A stretch of 64,000 bases of DNA from Streptomyces nigra (GCF_003074055.1 NZ_CP029043.1:7494501-7558500), one strand, 5' to 3'; shown: positions 36,070 to 45,608, counted from the stretch's first letter. Notes: a model not told the origin generated them from the sequence alone. Numbers and translations: made by a program.

Positions 36070-36834
36070 GTGGATGTGACCGAGCGCGACGATCAGTGGC
36101 GGGACAAGGACCCGTCCCGCCCGGTACCGCGGCACGTGGCCTGCGTGATGGACGGCAACGGCCGCTGGGCGCAGCGGCGTTCGCTGCCGCGGACGGCGGG
36201 CCACCGGGCCGCGGAGACCACCGTCATCGACATCATCGAGGCGGCCCGGACGGCCGGCGTCCAATGGCTGAGCCTGTACGCGTTCTCCACCGAGAACTGG
36301 AACCGTCCCGGCACCGAGGTCGACTACCTGATGCGCCTGGTCCGCCGCGTCGTGCGCAAGCACGCGCCGCTGCTGCTCGCCCGTGGCATCCGCTGCCGCT
36401 TCCTCGGGGTCGCGGACCCGCGCATCCCCCGTGAACTGGCCCAGGACTTCGACGATCTGGCGACGCTGACCGCCGACAACCAGGGGATGACGCTGACCGT
36501 CGCCTTCGATCACGGCGGGCGCAGGGACATCGTCGAGGCCGCCCGGTCCCTGATCCGCCAGGGGACACCGGCCGACGAGGTGACCGAGCACCTCTTCGCG
36601 GACCACCTTCCGTTCCCCGACACGCCCGACGTGGACCTCGTGATCCGCACGTCCGGCGAGCAGCGCATCTCCAACTTCATGCTCTGGCAGGTCGCCTACG
36701 CCGAGTGGGTCTTCCCCGAGGTGCTGTGGCCGGACTTCCGGGCCCCCGACTTCCTCGCCTGCCTGCAGACGTACCGGCGCCGTGACCGCCGCTTCGGCGG
36801 CGTGCCATCCCAGACGAACGGAGACCCGTCATGA
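36070..36834 (+). CDS. Polyprenyl (undecaprenyl-type) cis-prenyltransferase
   Basis: A 254-residue UppS/IspU-family enzyme that condenses isopentenyl diphosphate onto an allylic primer with cis geometry. Motifs: HVACVMDGNGRWAQRR (catalytic Asp), YAFSTENWNRP, and RTSGEQRISNFMLWQVAYAEW near the C-terminus. Length is normal for the family. GTG start at 36070. Streptomyces usually carries more than one paralogue; this copy, 181 bp downstream of the giant gene and overlapping the next gene (ATGA), is probably not the housekeeping one. The product chain length cannot be read from sequence alone. Confidence 0.92.
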   Translation: MDVTERDDQWRDKDPSRPVPRHVACVMDGNGRWAQRRSLPRTAGHRAAETTVIDIIEAARTAGVQWLSLYAFSTENWNRPGTEVDYLMRLVRRVVRKHAPLLLARGIRCRFLGVADPRIPRELAQDFDDLATLTADNQGMTLTVAFDHGGRRDIVEAARSLIRQGTPADEVTEHLFADHLPFPDTPDVDLVIRTSGEQRISNFMLWQVAYAEWVFPEVLWPDFRAPDFLACLQTYRRRDRRFGGVPSQTNGDPS

Positions 36835-38288
36835 CGACTGGAACCACAACGGCCGACGAGACCCCCCTGTTCGGCCCGGAATCACAGTTCCGCGCCTTCT
36901 TCGACGACCCGCGCTGGGCGCCGGCCATGATCCGGGCCACCGTGCTGGAGGCCGCCCACCCCCAGATCGGCGCCGCTCTCGTCGACAACTCCACCTTCGT
37001 CGCCCACCCGTGGCGCAGGCTGCGCAACACCTTCCTCAGCATGCGCCGCATGTTCGACGCCGACCCGGCGGTACGCGAACGGGAGGCCGCACGGCTCAAC
37101 AGGCTGCACGCCCGGATGAGCGGTTCCGACTCCCGGGGCCGCCCCTACGACGCCATGGACCGCGCGACCCGTGCCTGGGTCGTCGCCACCCTCTTCGAGA
37201 GCGCCGTCACCATGTGCCGGCTGAGCGGCCAGCCGCTCGACCAGGACACGATGGAGCGCATGTACGCCGAGTACCGGGCGTACCTCGCCGCGCTCGACGG
37301 CGACGCCGGGGAGCTCCCCGAGGACCTGAACGACTTCTGGCGGTACTTCGACAGGGTCGTCGAGGACGAGCTGGAGAACACCGAGGCCGCCCGAGTCATC
37401 CTCTTCCGGCTCTTCGACCATCTGCCCGCCCCGGCACTGCTCGGCGGCGCGCCGACGCTGTGGGCGGCCGGCCGGGCCGTCGTCGGTCCGCTCCTCGGCG
37501 CGATCACCGTCGCCTCGCTCCCCGAGTCCTACCGGCGCAAGGCCGGGCTGCCGGAGATGCCCGGTGCCTCGACGCTCATGCAGGGTGCCTACCTCGCCGC
37601 CGGGCTGACCCGTTTCCTTCCGGCCGGCTGGTTCGACGCCGAGACCGTCATCGAGGTTCTGTCACTCTCGCCCGACAGCGACGATCCCCGCGCCCGGACC
37701 GTGACCGCGCTGCACGCCCGCATGAAGCAGGCGTCGGCGCTGCTCCGCCTCCTGTCGCCGCTGAGCGCGGACACCGCCCCCGACCCGGCGCCGGCCCCCT
37801 CGGGCGAGGCCCGGCGTCCGGCGGAGGAGTTCTTCCGGGAGGTTCTGGACCAGACCGGCGACGGCCACCTCGACTGGCCCGACCTCGCGGCCATGGCACG
37901 CGAACTGGCCACCCGCCTCGACCTGGACGAACCCGAGGAGACCCGGCTGTACGACGCCTTCGCGGCCTGGTGGCGCGAGCTTCAGGCCGCCCTCGACACG
38001 GACGGCGACGGCCGGGTCAGCGTCGAGGAGTACACCGCCGCCGTACCCACGCTCGCCGGCCCCGCGCTCATCCGGGTCGCCGAGGTGCTCTTCGACGCCA
38101 CCGACAAGGACGGCAGCGGGACCATCGACGCGGAGGAGTACCGGGCCCTCTTCCGCACCGCCTTCCACCGCGACCTCACCACCACCGACGGCACATACGG
38201 GCGCAGCGCCTTCGTGGGCGACTTCCTCGCCTTCATGTCGGGCCGCCGCACGAACACCCCGTACGACCCTCTCCTCGCCGACGCCTGA
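36831..38288 (+). CDS. MpaB-like oxygenase domain fused to EF-hand calcium-binding repeats
   Basis: A 485-residue protein. Residues ~10-300 resemble the MpaB/DUF2236 heme oxygenase family (latex-clearing and MpaB-like proteins): LEAAHPQIGAALVDNSTFVAHPWRRL, LHARMSG, RATRAWVVATLFESA. Residues ~320-450 contain three EF-hand loops: DQTGDGHLDWPD, DTDGDGRVSVEE and DKDGSGTIDAEE, all with Asp at positions 1 and the expected acidic residue at 12. The fusion suggests calcium-controlled activity. The ATG overlaps the stop of the cis-prenyltransferase gene, so the two are coupled and may act on the same isoprenoid; that link is inference. Confidence 0.82.
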   Translation: MTTGTTTADETPLFGPESQFRAFFDDPRWAPAMIRATVLEAAHPQIGAALVDNSTFVAHPWRRLRNTFLSMRRMFDADPAVREREAARLNRLHARMSGSDSRGRPYDAMDRATRAWVVATLFESAVTMCRLSGQPLDQDTMERMYAEYRAYLAALDGDAGELPEDLNDFWRYFDRVVEDELENTEAARVILFRLFDHLPAPALLGGAPTLWAAGRAVVGPLLGAITVASLPESYRRKAGLPEMPGASTLMQGAYLAAGLTRFLPAGWFDAETVIEVLSLSPDSDDPRARTVTALHARMKQASALLRLLSPLSADTAPDPAPAPSGEARRPAEEFFREVLDQTGDGHLDWPDLAAMARELATRLDLDEPEETRLYDAFAAWWRELQAALDTDGDGRVSVEEYTAAVPTLAGPALIRVAEVLFDATDKDGSGTIDAEEYRALFRTAFHRDLTTTDGTYGRSAFVGDFLAFMSGRRTNTPYDPLLADA

Positions 38289-38588
38289 CCGCCTTCGCGA
38301 GGAGGCGCCCGGCTGCGCCGGGACCGGGCTCCCGTCCGCCACTCAGACGGAGTGGACCGGGGGCCCCGACGGTCGTCGGGGCCGACCGCGGACGGCGGCC
38401 TGAACGCCACGGCCCCCTCGACAGCCCGGCACATGCCCTTGAGCCCGGGGAAGGCCGTCCCGACGCCGCACGGGGCCAAGGGAGGTCGTACCCGCTGACC
38501 CTTCTCTCCGTCCCTCATAACGGGAATCCGGTTCAGTTCGCCCCGCGGATCGGTCCCGGACCGGATCACGCGCCACAGCGGGCGTGCG
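38289..38588. other. Intergenic gap with no recognised feature
   Basis: 300 bp between two genes on opposite strands that converge here. I see no gene and no strong terminator hairpin. Confidence 0.5.
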
Positions 38589-39344
38589 TCAGATGAGGAG
38601 CGAGCGGCCTGTGGGCTTCAGCCGGAGTTGCCGAGGTGCGGCCGTCTGCTCTCGCTCGATGTCCGGCAGGATCTCGTCCCGTACGCGGGGACGGGCCCGG
38701 ACATCGGCGAGATGCCGCAGATACGCGCTCTCGTCGGGGTAGGAGGCGAAGAGCGCGGCGACGTTCTCCCCGGTGCGAACCGGCAGCCTGGGGAACGTGT
38801 TGTGCGCCGGCTCCGTGACCAGAGGACCGAGCGGCGGGGGACCCGTCTCGAGGAGAGCGGGGAGCAGGCCGTCCCGGATCCGTGCGATGCCGTCGTCTCG
38901 CCCCGGCGGGAAGGACCACACGGTGGCCGCGACGAACCGTTCGGGCGACGGTGCGCCGATCGGAGGCCTTGCCGCGGCGGAGACGGCGAAGCCGGCGTCC
39001 GCCGAGGAGGGGCGAAGAAGAAGGACGTCGTCCGAGTCGATCATGGCGTTGTTCGCCCGGGGGCCGTGCCTGGCCCAGACGGGTCCGCCGTAGAAGGCGG
39101 TGAGGGCGCGATGACGTGCCGTCATGTCGCTGAAGCCGCGCAGCCAGACGAAGCGGTCCGGATCGTCGAGATCCCGGAATTGGCCGAGCACGGTCATCCC
39201 GGCCTCCTCCTGCGACTCGACGAACTCCCGGTCGAACAGCTCGACGAACTCATCGCGTCGGCCGGGACGCAGCGTGTACTGCCGCAGCTCGATCACGGTC
39301 GCGCGGTCGGCGAGGTGCGGTGGGGGCACGGGGTCTCCTGTCAT
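38589..39344 (-). CDS. NIPSNAP/dimeric alpha-beta barrel family protein
   Basis: A 251-residue cytosolic protein beginning near VIELRQYTLRPGRRDEFVELF, the typical start of NIPSNAP/EthD-like ferredoxin-fold domains, with a second similar half (FVAATVWSFPPGRDDG, LPALL). ATG at 39344 is listed; GTG at 39329 is an equally good start because GGAG lies five bases before it. The gene is divergent from a WYL regulator whose start is ~115 bp away, so it is the likely target of that regulator. The substrate is unknown. Confidence 0.82.
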   Translation of the reverse strand: MTGDPVPPPHLADRATVIELRQYTLRPGRRDEFVELFDREFVESQEEAGMTVLGQFRDLDDPDRFVWLRGFSDMTARHRALTAFYGGPVWARHGPRANNAMIDSDDVLLLRPSSADAGFAVSAAARPPIGAPSPERFVAATVWSFPPGRDDGIARIRDGLLPALLETGPPPLGPLVTEPAHNTFPRLPVRTGENVAALFASYPDESAYLRHLADVRARPRVRDEILPDIEREQTAAPRQLRLKPTGRSLLI

Positions 39345-39457
39345 TCGTCCTGGATCGCGCGTGAGCGTGTGGCCCGTCCGGCGGGAGCCGGACGCCGGTC
39401 GACGGTAGGGGAGTCGTGTGCCAGGTGCTGTCAGGGTTTTCCGGGGAGAATGCGTCC

Positions 39458-40435
39458 GTGTCTGCCAGTCGGTTGGTGTCGGTGCTGCTGTTGCTCCAGT
39501 CCCGGGGCCGCCTGCCCGCGAGGGGGATCGCAGACGAGCTGGGCGTGTCCGTCCGGACCGCATATCGTGACCTGGCTCGACTCCAGGCGGCGGGGGTTCC
39601 GGTCTACGCGGAGCCCGGGCCAGGAGGCGGCTACCAGCTGCTGGACGGATACCGCACCCGTCTGACCGGGCTGAGCGAAGGCGAGGCACGGGCGCTCCTC
39701 TTCGCCGGACTGCCCGGCGCCGCTGCCGACTTGGGGCTTGCGGCCGAAGCGGTGGCGGCACGGCTGAAGCTGCTGGCCGCGCTGCCGACCGGACTGCGCG
39801 AAGAGGCCGCGCGTACCGCCGCCGTGTTCCACGTGGACGCCCCCGGTTGGTACCGGGAGCCCGAACGGGCCCCGCATCTCACGCTGTTCGTCGACGCGGT
39901 ACTCACCGGGCACACGGTGGACGTGCGGTACCGCCGCTGGCGGGTGCCGCAGGAAGTGCAGCGCCGCCTTCGTCCGTACGGCCTGGTGCTCAAGTCCGGC
40001 GTCTGGTACCTCGTGGCCGCCACGGACCGCGGGATGGCGACCTATCGTGTCGCCCACATCATCGACGCGAGCGTGGGCGACGAGCGTTTCGACCGGCCGC
40101 AGGACTTCGACCTGGGTGCGCACTGGGATACCTATCTCGCGGAATTCCAGGCGCGTCGCTACACCGGCGAGGCCACCATCCGTCTGTCGCCCCGAGGGCG
40201 TCGGCGCCTGCCCGACAACGTCGCCCCGGAGGTGGTGCGGGCGGTCGACTCCACGGCGACCGCCGTCCCCGGCACCGAATGGGTGGAGGCGGTCATCCCG
40301 ATCGAAGGCGTCGAGCACGCATGCGGCGAGCTGCTACGGCTCGGCGGGGACGTCGAAGTCGTCGCCCCGATCGAACTGCGCCGGGCCATCGCCGCCACCG
40401 TACGGATGCTCGCCCGCACCTACGACGTCCTCTGA
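39458..40435 (+). CDS. WYL-domain transcriptional regulator (DeoR-type HTH)
   Basis: A 325-residue regulator. The N-terminal winged helix is LVSVLLLLQSRGRLPARGIADELGVSVRTAYRDLARLQAAGVPV. It is followed by EPGPGGGYQLLDGYRTRLTGL and a WYL domain with the variants RRWRVPQEVQRRLRPYGLVLKSGVWYLVA, where the WYL triad appears as WYL. A WCX-type C-terminal region follows. GTG start at 39458 is set by GGGGAG nine bases upstream. It is divergent from the NIPSNAP-like gene and probably controls it and itself. Confidence 0.9.
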   Translation: MSASRLVSVLLLLQSRGRLPARGIADELGVSVRTAYRDLARLQAAGVPVYAEPGPGGGYQLLDGYRTRLTGLSEGEARALLFAGLPGAAADLGLAAEAVAARLKLLAALPTGLREEAARTAAVFHVDAPGWYREPERAPHLTLFVDAVLTGHTVDVRYRRWRVPQEVQRRLRPYGLVLKSGVWYLVAATDRGMATYRVAHIIDASVGDERFDRPQDFDLGAHWDTYLAEFQARRYTGEATIRLSPRGRRRLPDNVAPEVVRAVDSTATAVPGTEWVEAVIPIEGVEHACGELLRLGGDVEVVAPIELRRAIAATVRMLARTYDVL

Positions 40436-41127
40436 CCCGGGCCCCCTATGGAGGTCGGGGCCGACCTGGGCCGACTCCGCGTCTCCCATCCGATCGCCGC
40501 TGCCTCGGCCTGGAGAGCGAATTGCGCTCCTCCGATTCTCGGCCGCACGGCACGAACGACCCGGCCCTTGAGCGGCAGCCCGGCGAAACACGGCGCAGTG
40601 CGGAAAGCGCCCTCCGGCGGGCCGGGCGAGCCCGCCGGGCTCCGGCAGGGCGATCCACTGATCACCGAGGCGCTCCGGCCCGTCGCTCTCTCTCCGTGAG
40701 TCGGCACCTGGGGCTGGTACGGTCTCCGGGGCCGCTTCGCCGAGACTGTGCTGATTCACGGCGGTTTCCTTGAGCGAACCGGGACAGATAGTTGGCTCAA
40801 AATGTTCATTTCCCAGGCCGCATCTGGCTGCGGCTCGGTCTCGGTTGAACTCTTCGACGCCGACTCATTGCCTGAATGCGGGCTCCATGGCGGTCAGATG
40901 AGGCGACGTCAAATATCACACGCGTACGTGACAATGGATGTTTCCCGACGAATTCAACCGGTGCCACGGCAGGGCACTCAGGCCGGGCTTTCTGGCACGG
41001 CTCGGTGACTAGCATGGCGGCGTGCCCGACCCGGAAGGGTCACGAGTGGCGCCCACCGCCGCCCTGATCAAGGGCGACCTCCAGTCGTCACCAGGACTGC
41101 TGCCGCCAAGGACCGAGGGACCCCGGA
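40436..41127. other. Intergenic region upstream of the conservon
   Basis: 692 bp with no convincing gene. Short frames here lack third-position GC bias. The right half (40740-41020) is noticeably AT-richer and probably contains the conservon promoter; TAGCAT near 41012 could be a -10, but I find no matching -35. GAGGGAC precedes the cvnA ATG. Confidence 0.4.
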
Positions 41128-42854
41128 ATGTCAGTGCCTGCCCGCCCCCGCCAGCGCCGGAGTGCGAAAGGGGCGCGCTCCTCGCCGGCCGTGTTCCCTG
41201 CCGCGCTCCTCGTCACTGCCGTGAGCGCCGCGGCCGTCATCGTCGTGGCCCCCGCCGAGGCCCGCGGCTGGGTGACCGGCACCGCGGCAGTCGCCTGGGT
41301 GTGCACGGCGCTCCTCGTCGCCGTCGCCGCCCGCCTGCTGCGCACGGCCCGCCGGGACGCCGCATCCCGCAGCGACGAGCTGGAGATGGCCCGCAAGCAC
41401 TGGATGCAGCAGGGCGCGGAGACCTCCCAGCTGGTCAACGTCACCCTGCCGGGCCTCGTGCATCAGGTGAAAGGCGGGACCCGGACCGACGATGCTCTCG
41501 CTCGCGTCACACCGCCGTCCGATCCGCACCTGCGCCAGTTGCTGGAGGTCTTCGCCACCGAACTCGACGCGCTGGTCCGCAGAGCCGTCCACGCCGAGTC
41601 CGAACTGGAGACCCTGCGCGGCGAACTGGCCCAGGGCAGCACCGAACTCAAGCGTCTGACCGCCGAGACGCTGCCCTCCGCCGTCGCGTTGCTGCGCGAG
41701 GGAAGCTCCGCGGACACCGTCCTGGCCAAGTTCGACTGGCCGCGTAGTCCGCTGCTGCGCGACCCCGCCGAGTGGTTCGTGCGTGAACTCGCCTACAGCG
41801 AGCGCCGTTCGGCCGCCGCCCAGGCAGCGTCCGCCAAGGCTCTGAGCCGGGTGCAGGCCAAGACCGTCAGCATGCTCGCCGACCTGCGCGACATGCAGGA
41901 GCGGCACGGTGAGGAGGTCTTCGGCGACCTGCTGCGCCTGGACCACAGCACGTCGCAGCTGGGCCTGATGACCGACCGGCTGGCCCTCCTGATGGGCGGC
42001 CGTTCCAGCCGCGTCTGGAACAAGCCGATCGTGGTCGAGAGCGTTCTGCGTGGCGCGGTCGGCCGGATCGCCGCCTACCGGCGGGTGCGCCTGCACAGCT
42101 CCAGCAAAGCCGCCATCTCGGGCTTCGCCGCCGAGGGGGTGATGCACCTGCTGGCCGAACTCATGGACAACGCTGCCAACTTCTCGCCGCCCATCGACGA
42201 GGTCCACGTCTACGTGGAGGAGCGCAGCGCCGGACTCGTCGTCACGATCGAGGACAGTGGCCTGAAGATGTCCGACGCCGCCATGCATCGCGCGGAGGAG
42301 GCTGTCGCGGGCCGGGTGACCGACCTGGCCTCGTTGCAGGGCACCCGGCTGGGGCTGGCGGTCGTGGGGCGGGTCGCCTCCAAGTACGGCATCAGCGTCA
42401 ACTACCGCCCTTCCTCGCGCGGCGGCACCGGCGTCGTCGTCCTCCTGCCGCCTCAACTGATGGCCCAGCAGCGCGAGCCCGTCGCCCCGGCGAGTCCCCG
42501 CCGCAGTCGGGAAGCGGCAGCCTCCGCGCCGGTCCCCGCGCCCGGACCGGCCCCGGCCGCGGAGAAGCCGCTGCCGGTGCGCTCGCGCACAGCCGACACG
42601 GACACCCCCGCCGCCGGCTCACGTGGGCGCGGCCCGGCTACTCCGGGGGGCCTGCCCGTGCGGGCCCCCGGCCGCACCATGGCCGAGGCGGAGCGGGGAC
42701 GCCCTCGGCCGGCAGCCGAAACGTCCCCGCTCAGCAGGGGGAGCAGGGCCCGGCTCGCGACGCGGGAAGCCGCTTCGGCGCCTTCCATCGCGGTCGGCAC
42801 GGCGCCGGGGAAGCCGGTACCGATGACCCGCAGGAGGCCTCGCGCGACGAGTAG
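41128..42854 (+). CDS. cvnA: CvnA, sensor kinase-like ATPase of a conservon (frameshifted near its end)
   Basis: A membrane histidine-kinase-like protein. Two transmembrane helices at ~residues 22-75, a coiled extracytoplasmic/cytoplasmic helix region, then a HATPase domain with ELMDNAANFSPP (N box), VTIEDSGLKM and GTRLGLAVVGRVASKYG (G boxes). In the primary frame the gene runs on through the intergenic region into CvnB. However, the conserved CvnA C-terminal phrase RFGAFHRG is found in another frame, which ends at TAG 42852-42854. Restoring one G, most likely in the G5 run at 42737-42741, reconnects the two. As written, the sequence therefore makes a CvnA-CvnB fusion, probably from a lost base. 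Conservons relay signals through CvnB, CvnC and the CvnD GTPase. Confidence 0.85.
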
Positions 42855-42939
42855 GCCGCGCACCCCAGCCCACCGGGCGCCCTCGCCCACCACTCCCGTA
42901 CTGATCGCCCCACCTCGTTGGATTGGAGGTACGGGCCGG

Positions 42940-43395
42940 GTGACCCGCGAACGGTCGCACCCCGCCCCACCCACCATGGAGACCACTGACACCAGCCTGA
43001 GCTGGCTCCTGACGAACCTCATGGAGCGCACGCCGGGCACACGCCACGCCCTCGTCCTGTCCCGGGACGGGCTGAAGCTGTGCTGGACGGAGCACATGAC
43101 GCTCGACCAGGCCGACCAACTGGCCGCCATCTGTTCCGGAATCCAGGCGCTGTCCCAGGGCGCCTCGGTGGAGTTCGGCGACGGCACCGGCGGCGTGCGG
43201 CACGCGATGACCGAATTCCACGGTGGCCTGCTGTTCATCGTGGAGGCCGGCGACGGCGCCCACTTGGCGGTCATCGCCGACGAGAGCGCCGACCCGGGCG
43301 TGGTGGGCCACCAGATGACCGAACTGGTCCAGCAGATCGGCGAGCACCTGCGGGCCGAGCCCCGTACTCCCGCCAGCAGGGGTGCCACCACGTGA
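42940..43395 (+). CDS. cvnB: CvnB, roadblock/LC7 domain protein
   Basis: A 151-residue roadblock/LC7 protein: LSWLLTNLMERTPGTRHALVLSRDGLKLCWTEHM, then a HLAVIADESADPGVVGHQM strand-helix. A perfect ribosome site GGAGG (42925-42929) lies ten bases before GTG 42940, which argues for an independent start even though the upstream frame is open into it. ATG 42976 is the alternative. MglB-like roadblock proteins regulate small GTPases, and CvnB pairs with CvnD. The stop overlaps the cvnC start (GTGA). Confidence 0.88.
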   Translation: MTRERSHPAPPTMETTDTSLSWLLTNLMERTPGTRHALVLSRDGLKLCWTEHMTLDQADQLAAICSGIQALSQGASVEFGDGTGGVRHAMTEFHGGLLFIVEAGDGAHLAVIADESADPGVVGHQMTELVQQIGEHLRAEPRTPASRGATT

Positions 43396-43748
43396 TCCGC
43401 AAACCCGTGGACATCGGTGATCCCGACCGGCTCTACATGGTCACGGGTGGGCGCAGCGAGGCCGACGACTTCTTCGACCTGGTGACGCTGGTCGTCAGCG
43501 AGAGCGAGCCCGCCTCCGGGATGCAGTCCGAGCACGCCCGCATCCTGGAGATGTGCCGGCATCCCACGGCCGTGGTCGAGATCTCGGCCGAACTGGCGCT
43601 GCCCGTCACCGTGGTGCGGATTCTGCTCGGCGACCTGCACGACATGGGCAAGGTCAGCGCCCGCCATCCCCGCGCCGCCGAATCCGTCGCCGGCCTCCCC
43701 GAAACCGCCCTGCTCCAGGAGGTCCTCCATGGGCTCCGTAACCTCTGA
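43392..43748 (+). CDS. cvnC: CvnC, DUF742 protein
   Basis: A 118-residue DUF742 winged-helix-like protein: RLYMVTGGRSEA, then HARILEMCRHPTAVVEISAELALPVTVVRILLGDLHDMG, a helix-turn-helix-like part. GTG 43392 overlaps the cvnB stop and is conserved in position. DUF742 proteins are the third partner of the CvnA-D complex at the membrane. Its end overlaps cvnD by 20 bp. Confidence 0.93.
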   Translation: MIRKPVDIGDPDRLYMVTGGRSEADDFFDLVTLVVSESEPASGMQSEHARILEMCRHPTAVVEISAELALPVTVVRILLGDLHDMGKVSARHPRAAESVAGLPETALLQEVLHGLRNL

Positions 43749-44346
43749 GCTGCCTTCGCAGCGCACGCCGCTGGCCGATGCCGCCGAGACCGGCCTGAAG
43801 ATCGTCGTCGTAGGCGGTTTCGGTGTCGGGAAGACCACCATGGTGCGCTCCGTCAGCGAGATCCGGCCCCTGAACACCGAGGAGGTGATGACGCAGGCCG
43901 GGTACGGCATCGACGAGACCAAAGGCGTGGAGAACAAGAACACCACGACCGTGGCCTTCGACTTCGGGCGCATCAGCCTCAGCCAGCGCATGGTGTTGTA
44001 CCTGTTCGGCGCCCCCGGTCAGGAGCGCTTCTGGTTCCTGTGGGACCGCCTGTTCTCCGGCACGCTGGGCGCCGTGGTGCTGGTCGACACCCGCCGCATG
44101 GAGGACTCCTGGTACGCGATAGACCGGCTCGAGCACCACGGCACGCCGTTCGTGGTGGCCGTCAACCGCTTCGACGGCGACGACGCCCGCTTCTCGCTCG
44201 AAGAGATCCGCCAGGCACTCGCCCTGGGCGAGCACGTGCCGATGGTCGACTGCGACGCCCGGCTCAGGTCGTCCTGCAAAGAGGTCCTCATCACCCTGGT
44301 CAACCACCTGTATGCGCTGGCACTGTCCCAGGAGAGCACAGCATGA
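43729..44346 (+). CDS. cvnD: CvnD, small Ras-like GTPase
   Basis: A 205-residue GTPase with G1 GGFGVGKTT, G3-like FGAPGQERF and G4 NRFDGDD (N-x-x-D). It belongs to the MglA/Rab-like bacterial group found in conservons and acts as the GTP switch regulated by CvnB and CvnC. ATG 43729 lies inside the cvnC reading frame. The stop overlaps the P450 start (ATGA), so the whole conservon is translationally coupled. Confidence 0.94.
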   Translation: MGSVTSELPSQRTPLADAAETGLKIVVVGGFGVGKTTMVRSVSEIRPLNTEEVMTQAGYGIDETKGVENKNTTTVAFDFGRISLSQRMVLYLFGAPGQERFWFLWDRLFSGTLGAVVLVDTRRMEDSWYAIDRLEHHGTPFVVAVNRFDGDDARFSLEEIRQALALGEHVPMVDCDARLRSSCKEVLITLVNHLYALALSQESTA

Positions 44347-45608
44347 GCGACACCTTCGGCTCCGCTCCCGGGGCCACGCCTCCGCCCGGCTGTCCGGCCC
44401 ACTCCTCTGCCGTGCACCTGGGCGGCCTGGAATACCAGCAGACGCCCGCCCAGCTGTACCGCGCCCTGCGGCGCGAACACGGCGCCGTCGCGCCGGTGCT
44501 GCTCGACAACGACATCCCCGCCTGGCTGGTGCTCGGCTATTCCGAGGTCACCTTCGTCACCAGCCACGACGAACTGTTCGCCCGGGACTCCCGGCGCTGG
44601 AACCAGTGGCCGAACATCCCGCCGGACTGGCCCCTGATGCCCTTCGTCGGATACCAGCCCTCCGTGCTGTTCACCGAGGGTGCCGAGCACCAGCGCCGCG
44701 CCGGGGTGATCACCCAGGCACTGGAGGGCGTCGACCAGTTCGAACTGGCCCGCGAGTGCCAGCTGATCGCCGAGCAGCTGATCGCCGGCTTCTCCGGCAG
44801 GGGCCACGCCGAGCTGATGAGCGCGTACGCCCACGCGCTGCCGGCCCGCGCCGTGCTGTGGATGTGCGGCATGACGCAGGGCAGCGCGGACACCGAGCAA
44901 CTCGTCGAGGACCTCCGGATCTCCCTCGACGCCGGTGAGGGCGACGACCCCGTGGCCGCCTACGGGCGTGTCGGTGCGCGCATCATGCAGCTGGTGAAGG
45001 AGAAGCGGGAGCAGCCCGGCCCCGACGTCACCTCGCGGATGCTGCTGGATCCGGCCGGGCTCACCGACGAGGAGATCGTCCAGGACCTGATCTCCGTCAT
45101 CGCCGCCGCGCAGCAGCCCACCGCCAACTGGATCTGCAACACCCTGCGTCTGCTGCTCACCGATGAGCGCTTCGCGGTCAATGTCTCCGGCGGCCGGGTC
45201 AGCGTCGGCGACGCCCTCAACGAAGTGCTGTGGCTGGACACACCCACCCAGAACTTCATCGGCCGCTGGGCCGTGCGCGACACCCAGCTGGGGGGCCGGC
45301 TCATCCGCGAGGGAGACTGCCTCGTGCTGGGCCTCGCCGCGGCCAACACCGACCCGCAGATCTGGCCGGACTCCCACGTCGGTGCCGAGAACTCCGCCCA
45401 CCTGTCCTTCAGCAACGGCGAACACCGCTGTCCCTACCCCGCCCCCCTCCTGGCGGACGTGATGGCGAGGACGGCCGTCGAGACGCTCATGGAGCATCTG
45501 CCCGACCTGGTGCTGGGCGTCGAACCGGAGGAGCTGGCCTGGCGCCCGTCCATCTGGATGCGGGGACTGAAGTCCCTGCCCGTGGAGTTCACCCCGGCAG
45601 CACACTGA
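44343..45608 (+). CDS. Conservon cytochrome P450 of the CYP157 type (no ExxR)
   Basis: A 421-residue soluble P450. The heme ligand is in FSNGEHRCPYPA (FxxGxxxC, with the residue after Cys-x normally Gly replaced). The K-helix reads EVLWLDTPTQ, so the Arg of ExxR is absent. This is the known exception of the CYP157 family, whose members sit in Streptomyces conservons. The I-helix reads SVIAAAQQPTANW rather than AGxxTT, also typical of this group. ATG 44343 overlaps the cvnD stop. Whether it is catalytic or a heme-binding signalling partner is unknown. Confidence 0.9.
   Translation: MSDTFGSAPGATPPPGCPAHSSAVHLGGLEYQQTPAQLYRALRREHGAVAPVLLDNDIPAWLVLGYSEVTFVTSHDELFARDSRRWNQWPNIPPDWPLMPFVGYQPSVLFTEGAEHQRRAGVITQALEGVDQFELARECQLIAEQLIAGFSGRGHAELMSAYAHALPARAVLWMCGMTQGSADTEQLVEDLRISLDAGEGDDPVAAYGRVGARIMQLVKEKREQPGPDVTSRMLLDPAGLTDEEIVQDLISVIAAAQQPTANWICNTLRLLLTDERFAVNVSGGRVSVGDALNEVLWLDTPTQNFIGRWAVRDTQLGGRLIREGDCLVLGLAAANTDPQIWPDSHVGAENSAHLSFSNGEHRCPYPAPLLADVMARTAVETLMEHLPDLVLGVEPEELAWRPSIWMRGLKSLPVEFTPAAH

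Noticed and set aside
40439..40475. GGTCGG-GG-CCGACC hairpin after the WYL regulator as a terminator
   Set aside because: The two-base loop is too small for a stable hairpin and there is no other support.
40448..40699. Short frame with LGRLRVSHPIAAAS resembling an oxidoreductase start
   Set aside because: The similarity is too short, codon bias is weak, and no continuation exists in any frame.
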